Source: CANMUM01 sp965263365 | GTDB taxonomy: Bacteria; Pseudomonadota; Alphaproteobacteria; Rhodobacterales; Rhodobacteraceae | Direction: 5' to 3' | DNA length: 64,000 nucleotides | Assembly: GCA_965263365.1 (NCBI GenBank) | Contig: OZ253672.1 | Coordinates: 310,001-374,000 of the forward strand | Shown here: piece by piece, positions 60,806 through 64,000 of the stretch | Layout: every line of letters starts with the position of its first letter | Position numbering within the stretch: the stretch's first letter is position 1 | Program-made: the position numbers and the translations under genes | The notes under the pieces: model-generated | Seen by the model: the letters and a program-made list of their open reading frames with translations, nothing else | Database searches by the model: none | What the model was told of the DNA's origin: nothing

Positions 60806-61168
60806 ATGGCAACTAGTAAATTACGTTTGCTCGAAAAGCGTCGTGGTCGTGTTCGTAACCACTTACGTCGCGTCGCTAATGGAGAGCGCCTACGTTTATC
60901 TGTGCATCGTTCATCTAAGAACATTTCCGCTCAGATTATCGATGATGCAAAAGGTGTGACGATCGCCTCAGCTTCAAGTTTAGAAAAAGCTATTGGTGTT
61001 GTTGGAAAGAACAATATTGAAGCGGCCACTAAGGTTGGCAAAGAATTAGCAACGCGTGCTCAAAAAGCAGGTGTTAAAGACGTATACTTTGATCGTGGCG
61101 GACTGCTCTTTCACGGCAAAGTTAAAGCTCTCGCGGACGCGGTTCGTGAAGGCGGATTGAATTTCTAA
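60806..61168 (+). CDS. rplR: 50S ribosomal protein L18
   Basis: The 120-residue 5S rRNA-binding protein. The basic N terminus RLLEKRRGRVRNHLRR and the ending FDRGGLLFHGKVKALADAVR are standard. It is spaced 12 bases after rplF and 10 before rpsE, within the same transcript. Confidence 0.97.
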   Translation: MATSKLRLLEKRRGRVRNHLRRVANGERLRLSVHRSSKNISAQIIDDAKGVTIASASSLEKAIGVVGKNNIEAATKVGKELATRAQKAGVKDVYFDRGGLLFHGKVKALADAVREGGLNF

Positions 61169-61178
61169 GGAGACGAAA

Positions 61179-61742
61179 ATGGCAAGAGAAGATAATCGTC
61201 GCGCACGAGAAGAGGCTCCCGAATTCCAGGATCGTCTTGTGGCAATTAATCGTGTTTCGAAAACAGTTAAGGGCGGTAAACGTTTTGGTTTTGCAGCACT
61301 TGTTGTTGTCGGTGACCAAAAAGGCCGTGTTGGCTTTGGCAAAGGAAAAGCAAAAGAAGTTCCGGAAGCTGTTCGTAAAGCAACTGAGCAAGCACGCCGT
61401 CAAATGATTCGTGTTCCGCTTCGCGAAGGACGTACGTTGCATCACGACCTGTATGGTCGTCACGGCGCGGGCAAGGTTGTAATGCGTACAGCCCCTGCAG
61501 GTACTGGAATTATCGCGGGTGGCCCTATGCGTGCGGTTTTTGAGATGCTTGGTATTCAAGATGTTGTTGCGAAGTCAATTGGGTCTCAAAATCCTTACAA
61601 CATGGTGCGTGCAACTATAAAAGGACTTACGAATGCGGCTAGTCCTCGTAATGTTGCTCAGCGTCGTGGTAAAAAGGTAGCTGAAATTTTGGGCAAAAAT
61701 ACTGAAGAAACTGCACCAGCCGCAGAAACGACGGAGGCTTAA
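61179..61742 (+). CDS. rpsE: 30S ribosomal protein S5
   Basis: The 187-residue protein of the ribosomal accuracy centre. It shows the double-stranded RNA-binding S5 domain (RLVAINRVSKTVKGGKRFGF) and the C-terminal domain (APAGTGIIAGGPMRAVFEML, SQNPYNMVRATIKGL). An acidic Ala/Glu/Thr-rich tail (AETTEA) extends it slightly, as in many Alphaproteobacteria. Confidence 0.98.
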   Translation: MAREDNRRAREEAPEFQDRLVAINRVSKTVKGGKRFGFAALVVVGDQKGRVGFGKGKAKEVPEAVRKATEQARRQMIRVPLREGRTLHHDLYGRHGAGKVVMRTAPAGTGIIAGGPMRAVFEMLGIQDVVAKSIGSQNPYNMVRATIKGLTNAASPRNVAQRRGKKVAEILGKNTEETAPAAETTEA

Positions 61743-61745
61743 ACT

Positions 61746-61934
61746 ATGGCCAAGAAAACAATTACAGTTAAGCAAATAGGCTCACCTATTCGTCGCCCAG
61801 ATATCCAACGCCGTACATTGATTGGTTTGGGATTGAATAAAATGCATAAGACGCGGGTTCTCGAAGATACGCCCGCAGTTCGTGGCATGGTGAATAAAAT
61901 TTCTCACCTTGTTGAGATTGTTGAAGAAAAATAA
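61746..61934 (+). CDS. rpmD: 50S ribosomal protein L30
   Basis: The 62-residue protein with the family pattern VKQIGSPIRRPDIQRRTLIG and GLNKMHKTRVLEDTPAVRGM. It is the last gene of the cluster. Instead of rplO and secY, a strong terminator begins at its stop codon. Confidence 0.96.
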   Translation: MAKKTITVKQIGSPIRRPDIQRRTLIGLGLNKMHKTRVLEDTPAVRGMVNKISHLVEIVEEK

Positions 61935-61958
61935 AAAATGCCCTTCGGGGCATTTTTT
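61933..61958 (+). terminator. Intrinsic terminator ending the ribosomal protein operon after rpmD
   Basis: AAAATGCCC-TTCG-GGGCATTTT gives a 9-bp stem with a TTCG tetraloop and a continuing T-run, immediately after the rpmD stop. It separates the cluster from the unrelated SIMPL-domain gene. Confidence 0.93.
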
Positions 61959-62046
61959 AATGACTTAGTTGCTAATCATCTGTTATGCTTTTATTTGAAA
62001 TTTGTTTATTGGAACAGATCAATTTAATTGAGTAGGGGCGCGCGGG

Positions 62047-62790
62047 ATGAAAAACATAAGCTACTGGTTTTTAGGGATTTGCTTCATCGCGGGCATGTAT
62101 GTGCTCGGCTTAAATGTTAGTCAGACCATTTTAAAGTCTCATACGGGTGTTAATAAAGCGACGGTAAAAGGGTTGGCTGAGCGCGTCGTCGATGCTAATC
62201 AATTGCGCTGGGATATTAATTTTTATGCTACGATTACGCAGGATATGAGCGTAGATCCGAATCCGCCGGCGATTGATCGCCAAGCTCTCTATGACAGAGC
62301 TAATAATTATAAGGCGCAGATTTTAGCAGTTTTGAGTGATGCAGGTTTTACGGAAAAGGAGCTTGATGTCTCTACTGTTCGTTATTCTTCTAGCTTAAGT
62401 CGGAATGATGATGGGGTCCCGATTTCACGCACGGGTCGAATGGATGGAAGCATTCGCATTGTATCTGATCAGCTTTCTTTAGTGGGCCCCGCTGAAAGGG
62501 CTTTTGAAAAACTCACTGTCGCAGGTATCGGCTTTGATGCATCTGATCCGGAGTATTATTTCACAGATTTGAATGAAATAAAGCCAGATATGCTAAAAGA
62601 GGCAACAAAAAACGCTCGAATTGCGGCCGAAGAGTTTGCAAGTGATGCAGGTGTGCAAGTTGGTGGGATTCAAACAGCAACACAAGGCGGATTTTCGGTC
62701 AGAGATTTGAATGATGAGAGTTCAGATCGCTATGAACCTTCTAAAAAAGTGCGCGTTGTCACTACGATTACATTTTATCTTAGTAATTGA
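62047..62790 (+). CDS. SIMPL-domain (DUF541) protein
   Basis: The 247-residue protein has an N-terminal hydrophobic segment (about residues 5-26, signal anchor or signal peptide). A SIMPL/DUF541 domain follows, with ATVKGLAERVVDANQLRWDI, VLSDAGFTEKELDVSTVRY, RTGRMDGSIRIVSDQLSLV and the C-terminal KKVRVVTTITFYL. Family members are periplasmic or outer-membrane associated proteins of poorly known role (E. coli YggE relates to oxidative stress). It follows the rpmD terminator and is transcribed alone. Confidence 0.87.
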   Translation: MKNISYWFLGICFIAGMYVLGLNVSQTILKSHTGVNKATVKGLAERVVDANQLRWDINFYATITQDMSVDPNPPAIDRQALYDRANNYKAQILAVLSDAGFTEKELDVSTVRYSSSLSRNDDGVPISRTGRMDGSIRIVSDQLSLVGPAERAFEKLTVAGIGFDASDPEYYFTDLNEIKPDMLKEATKNARIAAEEFASDAGVQVGGIQTATQGGFSVRDLNDESSDRYEPSKKVRVVTTITFYLSN

Positions 62791-62800
62791 ATTTGAAAAC

Positions 62801-63304
62801 TTAGCCTTTTTCTTTAAAAATTGGGACCATGCTGCTCCAAATGCCATCGCCGAGAAAGCGATGGTATATTGCAGCAGATATATGCAAGCCTATGGCAAGA
62901 AAACTCGCAATTATAGAAAACTCATGTAAGGCAATCGATATATTCATAATCGGGCCACTCGGGATTCCAATCCAATATATACCACCAATGAATAGTCCAG
63001 TCAGGGCAATACTTGCGATAGAGAAATACATTGCCAAATGACCAAAGCGTGCCGCCTTCTTCTTCCAACTTGGCGTATTGTCCGGCAAGGCGGTTGGCTG
63101 CGTTCGTTTCATATAAATAAATCGAATTGCAAGCACGAACAGAAACAGTGTTGCGAACGTGATTTCAAAATACAGGAAAGCCTGATCTGCGAGCTGATCA
63201 ACATCGTCTAGCCCTTTCAAAATTGCGTATATAAAAAGGATGATAAAACCCCAGTGAAAAAATTTGGCGATCAAACCATGCTGTTTTGATTTTGAAATTT
63301 TCAT
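62801..63304 (-). CDS. Cytochrome b561-type membrane protein
   Basis: The 167-residue membrane protein has four hydrophobic segments and the histidines expected for b-type haem ligation. They lie in IAKFFHWGFIILF, RFGHLAMYFS, ALHEFSIIASFLAIGLH and AAIYHRFLG. It matches prokaryotic cytochrome b561/YceJ-like proteins, which pass electrons from quinol to periplasmic acceptors or serve in superoxide oxidation. The neighbouring plus-strand gene encodes a PepSY-domain protein, a pairing often seen for such cytochromes. Its start at 63304 faces the PepSY gene. Confidence 0.85.
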   Translation of the reverse strand: MKISKSKQHGLIAKFFHWGFIILFIYAILKGLDDVDQLADQAFLYFEITFATLFLFVLAIRFIYMKRTQPTALPDNTPSWKKKAARFGHLAMYFSIASIALTGLFIGGIYWIGIPSGPIMNISIALHEFSIIASFLAIGLHISAAIYHRFLGDGIWSSMVPIFKEKG

Positions 63305-63571
63305 TTTTGTGAAACCTAGCGTATTTTTCTATGCGATTACATGGGATTTTAGTTTTTCAATCTGAATGGTCAAGAGGACGTTCTATATATATTTATAACG
63401 GCTCCATTCGATGTAAATGCATGTAGAATGCTTCATTCTCCAGAATTTTTTGACGATTGGTTTTTTGGTGTTTGCTTTGCAAAAATGTAAATCTGTCGAA
63501 AGGTTGGCGTAAAGTCTGTTATTTAGTCTGATGAATAGGCAATTGCCAATAACAAGAAAGGACTATTTATT

Positions 63572-63895
63572 ATGATCAAATATATCGCAACTTATGGGCT
63601 CTTATTGACCGCATTTACATTACCACTGCATGCCGGAGCCGAAACAAAGCATCATTTTACCTCTGACGAAGCTATAAATATTGCTCTGGAGGTTCAGGCG
63701 GGCACAGTCGTCGAAGCTGAGCTTGATGAGTTTGAGGGGCGCGCTGTCTATGATATTGAAATTGTGAATGAAGCGGGTGAGGAAATTGAGTTTAAAGTTG
63801 ACGTGGAAACGGGGGAGATTTTGAATCAATGGACTGATGATGATCCCACGGATGATCCAGAATCAGGAACTGATTATGGAGACGCGAGTGAGTAA
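63572..63895 (+). CDS. Secreted PepSY-domain protein
   Basis: The 107-residue protein has a clear signal peptide ending near AGA-ETKHH (about residue 23). A single PepSY domain follows: FTSDEAINIALEVQAGTVVE, AVYDIEIVNEAGEEIEFKVD and VETGEILNQW. A very acidic C-terminal tail (DDDPTDDPESGTDYGD) ends it. PepSY domains are linked to inhibition of proteases or to sensing at the cell surface. AAAGGA precedes ATG. It is divergent from the cytochrome b561-type gene. The last 105 bases of the window after it hold no visible gene. Confidence 0.85.
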   Translation: MIKYIATYGLLLTAFTLPLHAGAETKHHFTSDEAINIALEVQAGTVVEAELDEFEGRAVYDIEIVNEAGEEIEFKVDVETGEILNQWTDDDPTDDPESGTDYGDASE

Positions 63896-64000
63896 ATCTT
63901 TGCGGATGTTCAAGGCTAAATTTTTGATTTTTCGGGCAAAAAGCCTTGGTCGGGGTTAGTATTACCTAAAACTGTAAACCAAGTTGAATATACTGAAAAT

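Overview
The window looks like chromosomal DNA of a low-to-moderate-GC alphaproteobacterium, most likely a marine one. The pointers are a six-subunit Na+-translocating NADH:quinone reductase (NQR) operon, an initiator tRNA of the alphaproteobacterial type, an adenine deaminase, a zwf-pgl-edd-eda-pgi Entner-Doudoroff operon, a bdhA/patatin pair, and a BMP-type nucleoside ABC transporter next to a corrinoid-activator-like protein. The gene mix resembles Rhodobacterales-like lineages, but that is inference; the alphaproteobacterial assignment is firmer than any family. Layout from the left: nqrABCDEF (minus strand, nqrF cut by the window edge) faces its maturation genes apbE and nqrM on the plus strand. 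A CBS-pair protein follows, then an 830 bp non-coding stretch, then gcvTHP under a tandem glycine riboswitch. Next come housekeeping genes: a DUF533/TerB-like protein, an MltB-like lytic transglycosylase, a FrnE-like DsbA protein, an XRE-cupin regulator, a patatin translationally overlapped with 3-hydroxybutyrate dehydrogenase, an orphan peptide-binding protein, an EEP-family nuclease, rpsA and cmk. Between bdhA and the peptide-binding protein is a compact promoter-hairpin-terminator unit that reads as an unannotated small RNA. From about 23.9 to 31.8 kb lies a decayed mobile island ending at the 3' end of tRNA-fMet. It holds an IS1595-family remnant, an orphan BrnA-like antitoxin, an IS3-family remnant, a broken tyrosine recombinase, headless gene fragments, a GC-rich ArsR fragment, a tight operon (Phd antitoxin, interrupted ParE-like toxin, RelB/DinJ-like antitoxin, an unrecognised 162-residue protein, a broken DUF4238 gene), and an integrase remnant fused to a broken VirD4/TraG coupling-protein gene. 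Most island reading frames carry in-frame stops, single-base frameshifts or short tandem duplications. After the tRNA come aspartate aminotransferase and a five-gene operon of a VTT-domain/flavin disulfide-reductase fusion, a CDP-alcohol phosphatidyltransferase and a YnjBCD-type ABC transporter. All four junctions in that operon are ATGA overlaps, and the gene set recalls the E. coli ydjX-ynjF region. Then follow a sterol-desaturase-like protein, pgi-eda-edd-pgl-zwf, adenine deaminase, an alpha/beta hydrolase, a DUF4445 (ASKHA, 2Fe-2S) protein, the BMP ABC transporter and a DUF1638 protein. The right end carries a ribosomal protein operon containing only rpmC to rpmD, flanked by its own promoter and an intrinsic terminator, so the usual S10-spc cluster is broken on both sides. 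SIMPL-domain, cytochrome b561-type and PepSY-domain genes close the window. No CRISPR array or rRNA gene was seen. All family names come from reading the translations and motifs by eye; no database search was run.
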